Assembly (NCBI GenBank): GCA_039619475.1
Contig: CM077116.1
Location: 152,847,088-152,911,087, forward strand
Direction of reading: 5' to 3'
DNA length: 64,000 nt
Source of the DNA: Icerya purchasi
Taxonomy: Eukaryota > Arthropoda > Insecta > Hemiptera > Monophlebidae
Below the pieces are notes generated by a model. It did not search any database. It had not been told where the DNA came from and saw nothing but the letters and a program-made list of their open reading frames with translations. Positions 12,665-23,342 of this stretch are shown piece by piece. The position numbers were made by a program, and so were the translations under genes. Position 1 is the stretch's first letter. Every line of letters begins with the position of its first letter.

Positions 12665-12727
12665 TTTTTCAGTTATATCGAGTTTTTACTTTTTTTTGTT
12701 AAATAATTACAAATTAAATAAAGTACA
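12665..12727 (+). repeat. direct repeat flanking LINE family A fragment, left copy
   Basis: A stretch of about 63 bp containing AGTTATATCGAGTTTTTAC and ACAAATTAAATAAAGT. It is repeated at 13969-14034 with only a handful of differences, in the same orientation, on the other side of a decayed LINE fragment. Confidence 0.85.
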
Positions 12728-12740
12728 GTTTGTTTTTTAC

Positions 12741-13968
12741 CCCCCCCCCCCGGGTTTGCTACCAGAGAGCATTAGTCCAGCAAAATGGAAGAGATGTATG
12801 AAACAGAATAGAAACTATATTTTTATTTTATCGACAATGGATTCAACGAACACCCCTAAAACAGGAACAATTGAGAGAATAGGCAAAGATAGTTTAGTAA
12901 TTATGGACTGACGCAAACTGAGGAAAACATAGAACCAAAGGCGAGAAGAAGGAGCAGGGTTAATCAGTTAATCAAGTGATAAAAGAAATTAGGATTAGCG
13001 AAAAGAGAAACATAAACAGAGTGCCAAAGTCTAAGATGGCAGGATTTAGTTGGAAGAAGAATATTGTGTTTTGGAACTCTACTAATAAAGTTTCCATTGG
13101 AAGCTGCAGCTTTAGCAAGGAGGTCGACAGCTACATTTCCATAAATGTCTGAATGTCTGGGAATCCAAAAAAAAATCAATCTGGGTAGACGTTGATGAGG
13201 ATAGATCATGAAGAAAAGAACGAATAGAAAGGATGATAGCATCATGGAAGGAGAAAGGGAAGGTAGAACACTTAGAAACAATAAGGAATTTGGAAGGACT
13301 TGCAGAAGAGGAAATATAAATAAGATGGCAAAAGATTCCTCAGTAATAATGGAACATGGAAGACCTTCCTTGAGGTGGAAAAGGAAGGAGCAGAAAGAAG
13401 GAGAATTCTACTTTGCTCGATAATTAGGAAGCATATGGATGCAGGGATATTTAAAGAAAACATTATGTTTTTGAGCTTCAGAAGATGGACGCTTTCGTAT
13501 GCACTGGCTACATTAATAGAAGCTGCAATTGTGAATTCTTTGGAAATAAATGATTTATAAATGTCAGCAAGCAAAAGAATGATACAATTTGGAGGGTCTA
13601 AGCCGGGACGAAAACCAAACTGGTTGTCTGGAAGCAAGTTATTGTGTTTCACCCACCAGATAAGCCCATTTTTTAAGCATGATTTCAAAGAGTTTTCTTA
13701 GGAAAGAAAGCTAAAGAAATAGGCCGAAGGGCAAAGAAATTATTCTTAGGGATAACAAAGAAGGTGTTCCACGAATCAGGAATAAAACCAGATTGTAGGA
13801 AGGAATTAAAAATGATTAAAAGAATTTTGAGAGACTTTACAGATAGGTTTTTGAGGATGGAGTATGAAATTTTATCATGGCCCGGACAGGAGTTGGAAGA
13901 GTTTTTCAGGGAAGAAAGAAGTTCAGAGAAGGAAAAGTTGGAGGAAAGGAAATTTTTGTTAGAGTTGG
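12741..13968 (-). pseudogene. LINE family A fragment: RT N-terminal part joined to RNase H end
   Basis: Minus strand, from high to low coordinates: GHDKISYSILKNL, SGFIPDSWNTFFVIP and RPISLA (RT fingers), then LLPDNQFGFRPGLD and NVASAYESVHLLKLK (palm; the catalytic motif I Asp region is altered), then LFFWIPRHSDIYGNVAVDLLAK from the end of an RNase H domain. The rest of the palm (YADD box), the thumb and the first half of RNase H are missing, so this is an internally deleted copy as well as a frameshifted one. Intact elements of this type encode about 1000 residues here. A poly-C run sits at the low-coordinate end (12740). The fragment is framed by the direct repeats at 12665 and 13969. Confidence 0.85.
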
Positions 13969-14034
13969 TTTTTCCAGTTATATTGAGTTTTTACTTTTGT
14001 TTGTTAAATTATTACAAATTAAATAAAGTGTACA
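13969..14034 (+). repeat. direct repeat flanking LINE family A fragment, right copy
   Basis: Second copy of the sequence at 12665-12727, same orientation, over 90% identical by eye. Confidence 0.85.
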
Positions 14035-15548
14035 TTTATTCATAATATATTATTTTTGCCGTTAGCGTGTCTATTCATCAGATTCAGTATTCAGAATAGT
14101 TTCAACATGGGCCCATCACGCTTTCACTGCGCCACTCTGCTTTGGGCACCTTTCATCGTTTGGTACGGCGAGAAATAATATAAATAATTCTTCGAAAAAT
14201 CTTTTAAATTTTGTCATATTAATAAGATACCGCTACTACCCTTGTGAATTTTCAGTTTTTCTTCCAGTCTTGTTTGATCTCTTATCATGCCGACCAGCCA
14301 TTGTCTTATACACACTTCGACCGATTTGAACCGAATTTAATTCAGCGCGTCCGTTGAAGACAGTACAGAATCGACCGAATCCGTAAAGGAATGCGAAGAC
14401 AAAAAAGCATTGAAACGGAAAAGTTACATGACAGGTAAAAGTGAATCGCATTGAGGGAAAAGATCAGAAGGATGCTACATGAAGCATTTAGGACGCAACC
14501 TAGTGTGGGTGATAGATATAGGAAAATGCCGAAAATAACGATGAAGGTTACCGGTGTTGTTTAGGGTATCCGAGGAAGAAAACGATTTTGCAGAGATTAA
14601 TTTATGTAACCGGTTATTATGTAGAGTTTAGCTATTTCCTTTCTGACATTGCTCCGGCAAACTGCGGAAAGCCGTTAAAAAACACGATTTCCATATTCAG
14701 CGTCTAATTAGAAAGCGTATTAAACTGATATATTTTATAGGAAAAAGTAAAAATAACTTTTTATTCGGAAAATGTATAAATTTAAAGTTAAATATAAAAA
14801 TTAAAAAGATAAAGATTAAGCCTCGGGGCACAGGGCAGCAGTGAAACTTCAAAAGCGTTTTTCCCAACTTTGATTTAAGGTTATTAGCACCAAATTTACA
14901 CCAGATGGGAAGATCTGTGGTTCTTATAAACATATCTATAAAGTTTCACTTAAAGAGAAATAAAAATGCTCGATGCCTTTCTTTTTTCGATTCTTTATAT
15001 CCATTTTTTATGTTTCATTAATTTTTGATATTTTCTAATAAATTTATTTTCTTTTTATATATATATGTGTATATCAAAATGGTATAAAATTCAGTAACAC
15101 GCAACGTAACTGATTCTTTATATCCTCATTTTCGTTTAATTTTGGACTCATCATTGACATGTTTTCCTTATTTGATGACATTTTTAAAATGTAATAAATA
15201 AAACACTGCATAAGCTTGAACACCTTTTTTTTTTTTTTAATAATAAATTTCTTTGGGCGCGACGTTGATGCAGTCATTGACCCATTCCAAAGCGTGGACA
15301 CTTACGATTTTGTACAACTATTGCGTACAAAAGGAGCGGACTGACGGTTTATTTTTCTTAACACTTGATCTGTCGCTTGTAATTAAGAAAGAGAGCCACG
15401 CTAATACGCGCAACGGAGAGAGCCGAACAGGTAAATTTTAATTTGATAGATTACTGGTTACGCGACTATTACGAATTTTTAGATGTTTTAAGGAGTATCA
15501 GAGTTATTCATAACGTACGCTCGCTCGTTTTTAGCTCGCCATATATTT
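14035..15548. other. no recognisable gene
   Basis: AT-rich DNA with short ORFs. Homopolymer and TA tracts increase towards 15549, where the mariner insertion begins. Confidence 0.5.
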
Positions 15549-15571
15549 TTTTATATATATATATATATATA

Positions 15572-15600
15572 CACCCTGTCAAGAAAGTATCGGGAATTGT
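15572..15600 (+). repeat. mariner left terminal inverted repeat
   Basis: 29 bp, identical to the reverse complement of 16862-16890, preceded by TA. Confidence 0.97.
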
Positions 15601-15765
15601 CAATTTAAATCTCCCGGGTAATAGCTAGGCAGATAATTTTTTTTTTCCAGGTTGGTACAACTGTTTTGTATTATGATGCCTATTTTTAGCGCGATCTGTC
15701 AACCAGTGTGTTTACAGCAGCTGTTAAAATCAGTCGACCTTGAAGTGTTTTGTCGAAGTTTTACA

Positions 15766-16842
15766 ATGAGTGAAAATATTGAACAACGTACTTGTGTTAA
15801 ATTCTGTGTTTCGAACGAAATTTCTTGTGCCGATACACTGAAAATGTTACAGAAGGCTTTTGGTGAATCTGCTTTATCAAAAACGCGGGTTTACGAGTGG
15901 TATAGAGCGTTCAAGGATGGTCGGGAGACGGTCGAAGACATGCCTCGCTCTGGACGGCCTTCAACGAGTGTGACCGATGATAACGTCGATAAAATCAAGG
16001 AAATCGTTGCTGAAAATTGTCATGTGAGCTTGAGAGAGATGGCTCATGGATTGGGCATGTCACACGAGAGCGTACGTACGATTGTGCACGAAAAATTGGG
16101 TATGCAACGCGTTGCGGCTCGGCTTGTTCCGAAAGACCTGAATTTCTTTCAAAAAAAGTACCGAGAACAGGTAGCTGCAGACATGCTGGATCGAGCCAAT
16201 TTGGATCCTACCTTCTTGGAAAAGATAATTACTGGTGACGAGACATGGGTGTACGAGTACGACACGCTTACGAACCAGCAATCGTCCGAATGGCGGCCAA
16301 TTGGCGCGCCAAAGCCGAAAAAACCTCGCCAAAGCCGATCGAAAGTGAAGATCATGTTGATTGTTTTCTTCGATATTCGAGGCGTGGTACACTATGAATA
16401 TGTGCCAGCCGGACAGACAGTCACCAAAGAGTTTTACTTAAGTGTTTTGAGACGTTTGAGAGAGGCTATCCGTCGTAAACGTAACGATTTGTGGGTCGAC
16501 AATTCTTGGATTCTCCATCACGATAATGCGCCGTCTCACAAAGCCATAATTGTGAATGAGTTTTTGGCCAAACACTCGGTAAATATCATCGAACAACCGC
16601 CGTATTCACCAGATTTAGCACCCTGCGACTTCTTCCTATTCTCAAAACTCAAATTTCCGCTACGGGGAATGCGCTTCGAATCGATTGATGACATCAAGAC
16701 GAATGCGACGCGAGAGCTAAAGGCCATCCCGGAAACCGCCTATCAGAAGTGCTTTGCCGAGTGGAAAAAGCGTTGGCATATGTGCATCGCTTCGAATGGA
16801 TGTTATTTTGAAGGTGACAAAATAAATTTGGATGAAAATTAA
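15766..16842 (+). CDS. mariner transposase
   Basis: Cut-and-paste transposase that binds the terminal repeats and inserts the element at TA in the nucleus. I chose the Met at 15766, giving 358 residues beginning MSENIEQRTC. The frame is open back to 15652, but that 38-residue extension is unlike the family, whose members run about 345-360 residues. A paired helix-turn-helix DNA-binding region covers roughly residues 1-115, with the GRPR-like RSGRPSTS at 61-68. VPKDL at 121-125 is a variant of the WVPHEL linker motif. The catalytic triad is D158 (in TGDETW), D253 (in HHDNAPSH) and D288 (in YSPDLAPCDFFLF), with exactly 34 residues between the last two, the mariner D,D34D signature. No stop or frameshift is visible, so the protein could be functional. 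The subfamily was not determined. Confidence 0.96.
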   Translation: MSENIEQRTCVKFCVSNEISCADTLKMLQKAFGESALSKTRVYEWYRAFKDGRETVEDMPRSGRPSTSVTDDNVDKIKEIVAENCHVSLREMAHGLGMSHESVRTIVHEKLGMQRVAARLVPKDLNFFQKKYREQVAADMLDRANLDPTFLEKIITGDETWVYEYDTLTNQQSSEWRPIGAPKPKKPRQSRSKVKIMLIVFFDIRGVVHYEYVPAGQTVTKEFYLSVLRRLREAIRRKRNDLWVDNSWILHHDNAPSHKAIIVNEFLAKHSVNIIEQPPYSPDLAPCDFFLFSKLKFPLRGMRFESIDDIKTNATRELKAIPETAYQKCFAEWKKRWHMCIASNGCYFEGDKINLDEN

Positions 16843-16861
16843 AAATTGTTCGTTTTATTTA

Positions 16862-16890
16862 ACAATTCCCGATACTTTCTTGACAGGGTG
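16862..16890 (-). repeat. mariner right terminal inverted repeat
   Basis: Exact inverted copy of the left terminus, followed by TA and further TA repeats. Confidence 0.97.
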
Positions 16891-16929
16891 TATATATATA
16901 TAAGGCGCGCCTAAAGAAATTTCACTTCG

Positions 16930-17063
16930 AAAATAGCCAGCATGTTTGAGCACAGTCCCATAATCGTGGTATTTTACAAAGTTAAAATGATCAAAATTAT
17001 CAAGTTTAACTTTGTAAAATACCATGATTTGGGACTGCGCTGCCGAAACATGCCGGTTATTCA
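16930..17063. repeat. foldback (inverted repeat), possible miniature element
   Basis: Arms of about 57 bp (16930-16986 and 17004-17063) match as inverted copies, sharing ATA.CC.GCATGTTT, GCAGTCCCA.AATC.TGG and a perfect TATTTTACAAAGTTAAA core. The loop is under 20 bp. It lies just outside the mariner and is not part of it. A sequence near 59866 (AAAATAGCCGACATGTTT..CTCCATAATC) resembles the left arm. Confidence 0.75.
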
Positions 17064-19284
17064 GTTTTAAATTTATGAATTTTCCGAATAAAAAGTTGTT
17101 TTTACACTTTCCTTTAATATCGAATTTTTCGGAAAAAGAAAGAAAAATGTTTGATATATGTAGAATCTCATAACGGTAATAAAAATCATTTATGCAAAGG
17201 CGGATGTAACTGACAGATTACCAGTTACCGTTGCGCCTTCATTTTATTCGCTAAAGTGCTCGTGTTCACGTAAAGCCCGTAATTTGTATTGTCATTAATT
17301 CGATAATTTGCAGTTTCTTTTTGAGGTAGCTGATGTCAGTTTTGTTACGCCAAAAATTTAGCCTTTAAAGTTATTTTACGTAATCGAGATCATTTTGTGC
17401 GCTTATACCGAAAGTACCTAGCTTATTCACTTACTCAAATTTATAAACTATAACTCGTTCTGGTATCATCTGCAAGTTTGCAGCTTCTCTCTACTGTGAC
17501 AAATAATTGAACTTCGAAAGTCGCTTCATTCGGTTACATTTAATTTGTATCCCTAAATCTCACGATTGTTACCGTCGTCCTGTTTGTAAGAAAAGTGTTA
17601 TTTCGACGGTTCCTACAAATATTTACACATTTCCAGAATCTGAAAACCGTTTTTCGGCTATAAACAAAAGTTTCGAAATATTATTCTCTTTCTCAAGCAG
17701 AATTCTTTCTATTCGAACGTTGATTAGTGTAATTTACAAAATGGGGAATAGAAGAAAAAAATATTAAAACTTAACGGTAAAAGCGAAATTTAAATACATT
17801 GTATAGGCATTTTTACAAAAGCCTTTCTTTGACTTCTCACCTGTTTAGTGTTATCGAAATTTCGACTTCTAAATTCAATATACGCTTCCAAGAGATGGCG
17901 GATTTTTTTAAAAATACCATCACCGTGAATAAATTTATTTAATCATATTGCGAGCGAAATTCCGATTTAATTAAAACGAGTAAGAAGGCCATCCTTTTCG
18001 GATAATATCGGAAAATAAGAGATCGCCTCAACCGAACAAAAAATAAATTTCTACGTGTTACGCATATGACAAAAACATTCATATTACTGAGGATCTCTTG
18101 TTGTAAATGTCGGTCGAAATGAATTGCTGGAATTTCCGAGAATTGGCTACGCTTTTTTAAATGCTGCGAGCATTTTCTTAAGCGAGGTAAGTAGAGATTA
18201 TACGGCTGAATTTGAAAAAATTCCTGCGAAATAACTAAGACCAACAAGTGCGAGTGTATAATCAAACTGTCTTCGAACCCTTCCGAGTTTGTGGAAAAAT
18301 GAGCTATATATGTAATAATAGCGCTAGACAGTTTGATAGGCACGACTACTCGGTGATAGTACGAACCTGTTCAAAAGATGCCATCAGATAAAACCGGAGG
18401 TCTTCCGAAATATCTGTCAGCGCCAAAGTCCCTTTACAAGCTAATATCGATGTAAATTAGTAAGCTATTGCGGATATAATATTACGGAGTTTCAGTTTGG
18501 ATAAGCACAAATGTACCTTACTCGTGCATCTCGTCCGAACAAATAGACTTCGGTAACGATGGCATTCGTGTTGTGTGGCCTATATCCGCACAGTTTCCGA
18601 CTAAATACAGTCATACGGTTGACCGGAGAATGTTGCCCATTGTATTCGGCTAGGCTTGTAAAATGCAGAGTAGCATTGTCGAACACGTGCCGAGGTTTAT
18701 TTATGGCCGAAACTCTTAAGTCGGGCTAAACCTCTGGATGATAGACTCCTCATTGAAGATATCGAGCAGCTCGACTGCTCCAAATTAACCAGAAAGAGTC
18801 CATGTAACACGGTCGCGTTGAGTTAAGACGATGCAGCAGTGTTACGGGAAAAGAAAATAATAAAATGTAAGCAAAAAAAAAGGAACCAACGTTTAAAGAA
18901 GGAACTTTTATTTGGAAAGAGAAGAAAGAAGCTACATTAAAATTAAGTAACGTTTCGATAGTGACTACTACGAATAGACAAAACCTTTACTTATGTAGTT
19001 TATACGGGTGTATCCGGATAAAGGTCGATTCAGAATTGTCGTAAAATATATCGTTCAGATAAGCTGTCTTCTAATAATTTTTATTTATTCGACGAATAAT
19101 TGTTGCAGCATTATATACACAAGAGGCACAAAAAAAACAAAACAATAACAACAAAAACAGATCACTTCTTATAACTTTCTTGCGACAAGCTCTTACGTCT
19201 ATTATATTAATATAATTATTATAAATGTATGAAATTATCTGTGTGATATACTTTATTATGATATCCTTAATCTTATCAGTCGTT
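17064..19284. other. no recognisable gene
   Basis: AT-rich DNA. A 134-codon minus-strand ORF (17939-18343) has no domain I recognise and no supporting context. Confidence 0.5.
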
Positions 19285-19612
19285 CCGCTCGATTTCGAGC
19301 GCCGAGGCTACACCTATTTGTACATTCTGGCTGTACAAACATAAGCATAGTGTATTCTTGGCAATTATTATATGCGACGCGAGTGTACATGCAGCACTTG
19401 GCATTGATTAGTAATTGTTTGATTTATCGATATATAAATATGTAGTTTCGCGTGTGTGTCTGCTCGCGCATATGAAGATACATGATGTGGTGGATTGCTA
19501 CTGCCTTCCACGTGACTATTAGCGATTATTTGATTTTAAATTTTCGTAATAATTTCTGTCATCGCCCGTGATCGAACCCGTGACTTCCGTCTAGGCTATC
19601 GCGACGACTTAT
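19285..19612 (-). mobile_element. tRNA-derived SINE, family 1, copy 2
   Basis: On the minus strand, GCGATAGCCTAG (A box remnant) is followed by ACGGAAGTCACGGGTTCGAT (B box), then GACAGAAATTATTACGAAA, the CACGTGGAAGGCAGTAGCAA block and further body blocks shared with the other copies, ending in TCGAAATCGAGCGG. About 20 bp between the boxes are missing, which would remove the A box function. Confidence 0.8.
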
Positions 19613-20284
19613 ATCTTTATTAGAACTCACCCAAGTAAATTACATAACTAGATGGGTTTTGCGTGTTCAAAAAAAAAAATGAAAACATTACGTTTAATAA
19701 ATCTTCGGTAAGTGTTTTTTTTCTGGAAAAATGGAGTTTATAAAAAAAATTATTTCTCACTTATATTTTATTTAAATAGTGTTTGCGGTCGAAATTGAAA
19801 TCTGCGATTTATAAACCGATTTCCTTTTTTCGTCTTCACGGAAGTTCTGTAAAGGCCTGGTCACATTCTCTATTCCTAGTGCGTGCGCAAGGTAGGCGAC
19901 CGTTTAGCAGAACATTCAAGGAAAATGTAGTTCTTGTCGCAAATTGAACTTCCCTTGCCAGGAAAAGAGAAGAGCTAGAAAGAGGGAAAAAGAGGCGAAG
20001 GAAATTATAGCGCCAAGGTGACAAATGCAATGAAAAAGAAACCAGGGGACAATCACGGTACGGTGATGTCGGGAAAGCGTTGATCGGAGTTTAGAAATAT
20101 ATACCGAGTAATACTCGACGATGATTTGCCATTTCTCGAGAGGGTGAGTCTTGTTCTTCTTTTTCAAATATGCTACCAACAACCCGCGTGTTTTATGCTA
20201 GCTTTCAAAATGGAAATAATTTCCGAGCAACCGCGAACTATTCAATAGGACATTGATCAGCGAAAAGAACGGACCGCCCAGTCG
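19613..20284. other. no recognisable gene
   Basis: AT-rich with short ORFs only. Confidence 0.5.
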
Positions 20285-20425
20285 ACGATTGTGAAGTTAA
20301 GCTTTTCATATTATACTAAGCCTAATGGATCTACGGAGAATATCGGGGCCAGTGGCTATCTCCCGGCTGCCTTTACCTTCTCCTTGGTGACCTATGGTTT
20401 CGCAGCCAAGCGTCTTAACCATTCT
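20285..20425 (-). mobile_element. tRNA-derived SINE, family 2, inverted partial copy
   Basis: The minus strand reads GGTTAAGACGCTTGGCTGCG (A box area), CCATAGGTCACC, GGAGAAGGTAAAGGCAGC, CACTGGCCCCGATATTCTCC, AGATCCATTAGGCTTAGTA and AAAAGCTTAACTTCAC, in the same order as the complete copy at 5371-5646. The extreme ends are missing or diverged. Confidence 0.8.
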
Positions 20426-20487
20426 TATGCTGTATCCGGACTGTCGCGTAACTTTTTAGACACCACTGGATTCGAACGAAAATTCTT

Positions 20488-20835
20488 TTGTGAATTGACT
20501 TCCGTTACGGAGGTCACGGGTTCGATCCCGGGCGACGACAGAAATTATTACAAAGAATTAAAACTAAAATATTCGCTAATAATCATGTGGAAGGCAATGG
20601 CAAACATGCATACCATCATATGCGCGCTAGTTTAGTACACACAGCAGACACACGCGGGGTTGCACTTGTAGCGCGATAAATCAAACGATTACCAATCAGT
20701 TCCGGGTGTGGTCTTGCGTGCGTACACATTCGTACTGCATAAAAACAATGACCATGAGCGCTGCCTATTCTGTACTGCTAGTGTACAAATAGGCGCCCGA
20801 AATCAAGCGATACGACTCTGAGGACGAAACCTTAT
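20488..20835 (+). mobile_element. tRNA-derived SINE, family 1, copy 3
   Basis: Starts at the middle of the tRNA-like head (TTGACTTCCGTTACGGAGGT), with a B box GGTTCGATCCCGGG, then CGACGACAGAAATTATTAC, ATGTGGAAGGCAATGGCAA, CATCATATGCGCG, ACACAGCAGACACACG, TAGCGCGATAAATCAAACGA, AATCAGTTCCGGGTGTGGTC and the terminal AAATCAAGCGATACGACTC. The A box half is lost. It lies back to back with the inverted family 2 copy, about 60 bp away. Confidence 0.85.
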
Positions 20836-22384
20836 ATTACTCTACGCCTGCATATATGAAGAAAACAGAGAGGACTGCAGACGACAAAAAAATGGTGGGA
20901 AAACATTTTAATTAATTTGACAACAAATACATTTTGCGCCAAGATAATTGTTCTTTTTTCTTTTTTGATGTAATACAGTCATTGTCGTGAGTCCTCCAAG
21001 TACTCAATTTTCTTTCATTTGTCCAAGATATTTAAAGATTGCTCTGAAACTGTTTATTTTGTCCTCGCGGTAATCAGATATAAACAGGTCGATTGTAGTT
21101 TTCAGCTTGAGGGCAAAGTTGAAAATTCAATGTCAAACGAAGGTGAAACGAGAAAAAGGTTTAGGACTTCAATTTACGTTCGTTTTCTTTGGTCTTTGAA
21201 GGAAATTCATACGGGGAACATACTTTACATTGTCTTCGTCGTCATTAACACGTGTGTGTGTGTGTGTGTGTGTGTGTGGAGCGGGCTGGGGATATTTTCC
21301 TTCGGAACAACAATATTATTAAAGTGAAATTTTGTTGGACGCTTCCGTTTAATTTGAAACTTCTCGTTAAGACATTAATTAACGTTCAGTGGGAACATTA
21401 AGCCGGCGGACGCATTTTCGATGCTTTTTACTTTTCATGTAATTAATAATTGCTATATCGTATTAGCTGTTAATTTCAAATAAGGAAATCGGGGAGACAG
21501 AATGGCAGCGCGATTACTTCAATAACGGTTAATAATGAGAGAACATCATTGTTGTCATTGTTGTTTTGCTTTTACCTGTGCAGATGTAATGTGCGACATG
21601 CGCGCACGCAGACACACAGCTAGCTGATGAACGTGTCTAAAGGTGTGATCCGGGTGAGGTGCCATTCGCGCCACAGCAGCTACCGTTAAGTAGCGTTTAA
21701 AATCGATTTCGCGCGATGCGACGGTACGCGCGTTTAATGCTTCGGCGAAGTCTAAATGGGCATGCACGTAGAAATAAAGACCGAGCCGTGCTTTGATGAA
21801 TCTGCCTCGTTTTCGTATTGTTAATCGATCCGTCATCAGTATCGATACATGCACGTACAGGTGCATCAGACATAGCGGTACTTCTGTCGCATCGATACCC
21901 GAACTCGATTATAATAATTGGTCATCGGATTGGAAGGTCTCAGCTGAATAAGCAATATTTTCAAATGCTTTCACCGTGTTTTTATTCTACCTTAAAAAAG
22001 GCTCTGTGTACTTGAGCGTAAGTTTACTTTTTACTATTTAAACGCAGCTCCTCAATTATGATGTTGTAGCGAAGGCGGCGATGGAAGAAAGAGACGATAG
22101 TCGTGGCGACGATTAAGACATTTGCGGCCTTTCTGCGACCATTTCAGTTTTCTGATCGGCACGAAATCGAAATTCCTGCGCGGAGCTATACATTTCAAAT
22201 TACCGTATTCGGAACTATATGAATTTAGTTTTTTTCACTTAAACTTGTCGTCGATTTTTTTTTTTTTATCCAATCTAAAAAGGTCATTTTTAAACTTATC
22301 TGCCGATAAATTAATTTGCCGTTAAACACGGTCGGTTCGGGCGTTGTTAGAGTAAGGAGTAAAGTAAAAGTGGAACTAAGTCCT
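20836..22384. other. no recognisable gene; contains (GT)n
   Basis: A (GT)n microsatellite at 21252-21278. No recognisable coding sequence. Confidence 0.55.
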
Positions 22385-22490
22385 ATATATCCTTGATAAG
22401 GTATCATGGATTGTGAAGTTAAGCTTTTCGTAATGGTACTTAAAGACTTAACGAATCTGATGAGATTATTAGGGCCAGTTATAAGAGTAT
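22385..22490 (-). mobile_element. tRNA-derived SINE, family 2, 3' fragment
   Basis: The minus strand carries AACTGGCCC, then GAAAAGCTTAACTTCACAAT and CCATGATACCTTATCAAGG, matching the last 110 bp of the complete copy at 5371-5646. The tRNA-like head is absent. Confidence 0.7.
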
Positions 22491-23332
22491 GTTCCCTATC
22501 TTTTTATATATATGTAGGCGAATAATGGAGACAACGGCAGAACGACAAAGTGCAAGAAATCAAAGGAACCACGATTCAGCAGGAAGAGTAGGTTGAAAAA
22601 AAGAATGAACGATTATTACAAAAAAAAAAAAAAAAAGAGGAATTCTCGACACCAAAATCTAAGATGAATACATTTACAAAGTGAAAGAAGATTAAAGGAT
22701 GGAATTTTGTTAAGCAAAAAGATGGGACGAAGCAGCAACGCGAGTAAAACCTTCTTCATTACCAAACCAGTAGGAATAGCTAAGAAATCCGCAGTAGAAG
22801 GACGTGAAAAACAACACATTTAAACGGAGAATAATAAAACCGCAGGGAAAGAGATAGACAATCTGAAGAGCGCTCGTGGAGTCGGATACAATCAAAAAAT
22901 TAGAGAAAAGGCGAACTAATGGAAATAATGAAACGTGGGTATTAATTCGTCTATGAAAATATAAAATAGAGGAAGTTGAAAAGATTCTAAGATGTTAAAA
23001 TTCGGGAATATGAAAGAGGCACCGGCCCATCCGGCCACTTCGATCCAACCGTAAACACCGGGGGTTACATGAAAAGGAAATTGAAAATTAATAGTACGAT
23101 AGAATTCTTGTTTAATTAGGATCTACGGAAGAAATTTTGCGAGCGCAAAATAAACATTTAAGGAGAACTGGGAGTTTCCCTGTGTATGAAACGCTAGATT
23201 CTAGGAATGGATAAAAGCACAGAACGTGTAGCAAAAAAACGGAAGGCCAAATAATATTTGCGAATAGAAAGAGGTGTGGCGTACTAGATTCAACAACAAT
23301 ACTGCTGAAATTGGTGAGGATTTAAGAGCGCC
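22491..23332 (-). pseudogene. LINE family A remnant, RNase H part (interrupted element)
   Basis: Minus-strand translation gives VFTVGSK (first RNase H motif, catalytic Asp changed to Val), SDSTSALQIVYLF (second Asp motif) and FGNEEGFTRVAAS (end of the domain) in the correct order from 23050 down to 22740. The sequence GGAAGTTGAAAAGA.TC is shared with the family A copy at 550-650. The plus strand is AG-rich, as expected for this family in minus orientation. The element is cut at 23333 by a younger LINE insertion and resumes at 23795. Confidence 0.75.
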
Positions 23333-23342
23333 AAGACATCGT

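Larger units (their letters stand above)
15572..16890 (+). mobile_element. complete mariner (Tc1/mariner superfamily) element
   Basis: A 1319-bp element with perfect 29-bp terminal inverted repeats (15572-15600 and 16862-16890), starting CACCCTGTCAAGAAAG. It is flanked by TA on both sides (15570-15571, 16891-16892), the target duplication of this superfamily. It holds one uninterrupted transposase ORF. Size, ends and target all fit a canonical mariner. It sits inside a TA microsatellite: TA repeats continue on both sides. Perfect terminal repeats and an open ORF point to recent activity, in contrast to the decayed elements around it. Confidence 0.97.

Noticed and set aside
15652..15765. 38-residue N-terminal extension of the mariner transposase
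   Set aside because: The family starts at the equivalent of the Met at 15766; the extension shows no similarity and lies in the expected 5' untranslated region.
17939..18343. 134-codon minus-strand ORF
   Set aside because: No domain recognised and the composition is like flanking DNA; treated as a chance ORF.
20521..20535. GGTTCGATCCCGGG could mark a tRNA gene
   Set aside because: The same box with the same several hundred bases of downstream sequence recurs at four other loci, and no cloverleaf or acceptor stem is present. It is a SINE head.
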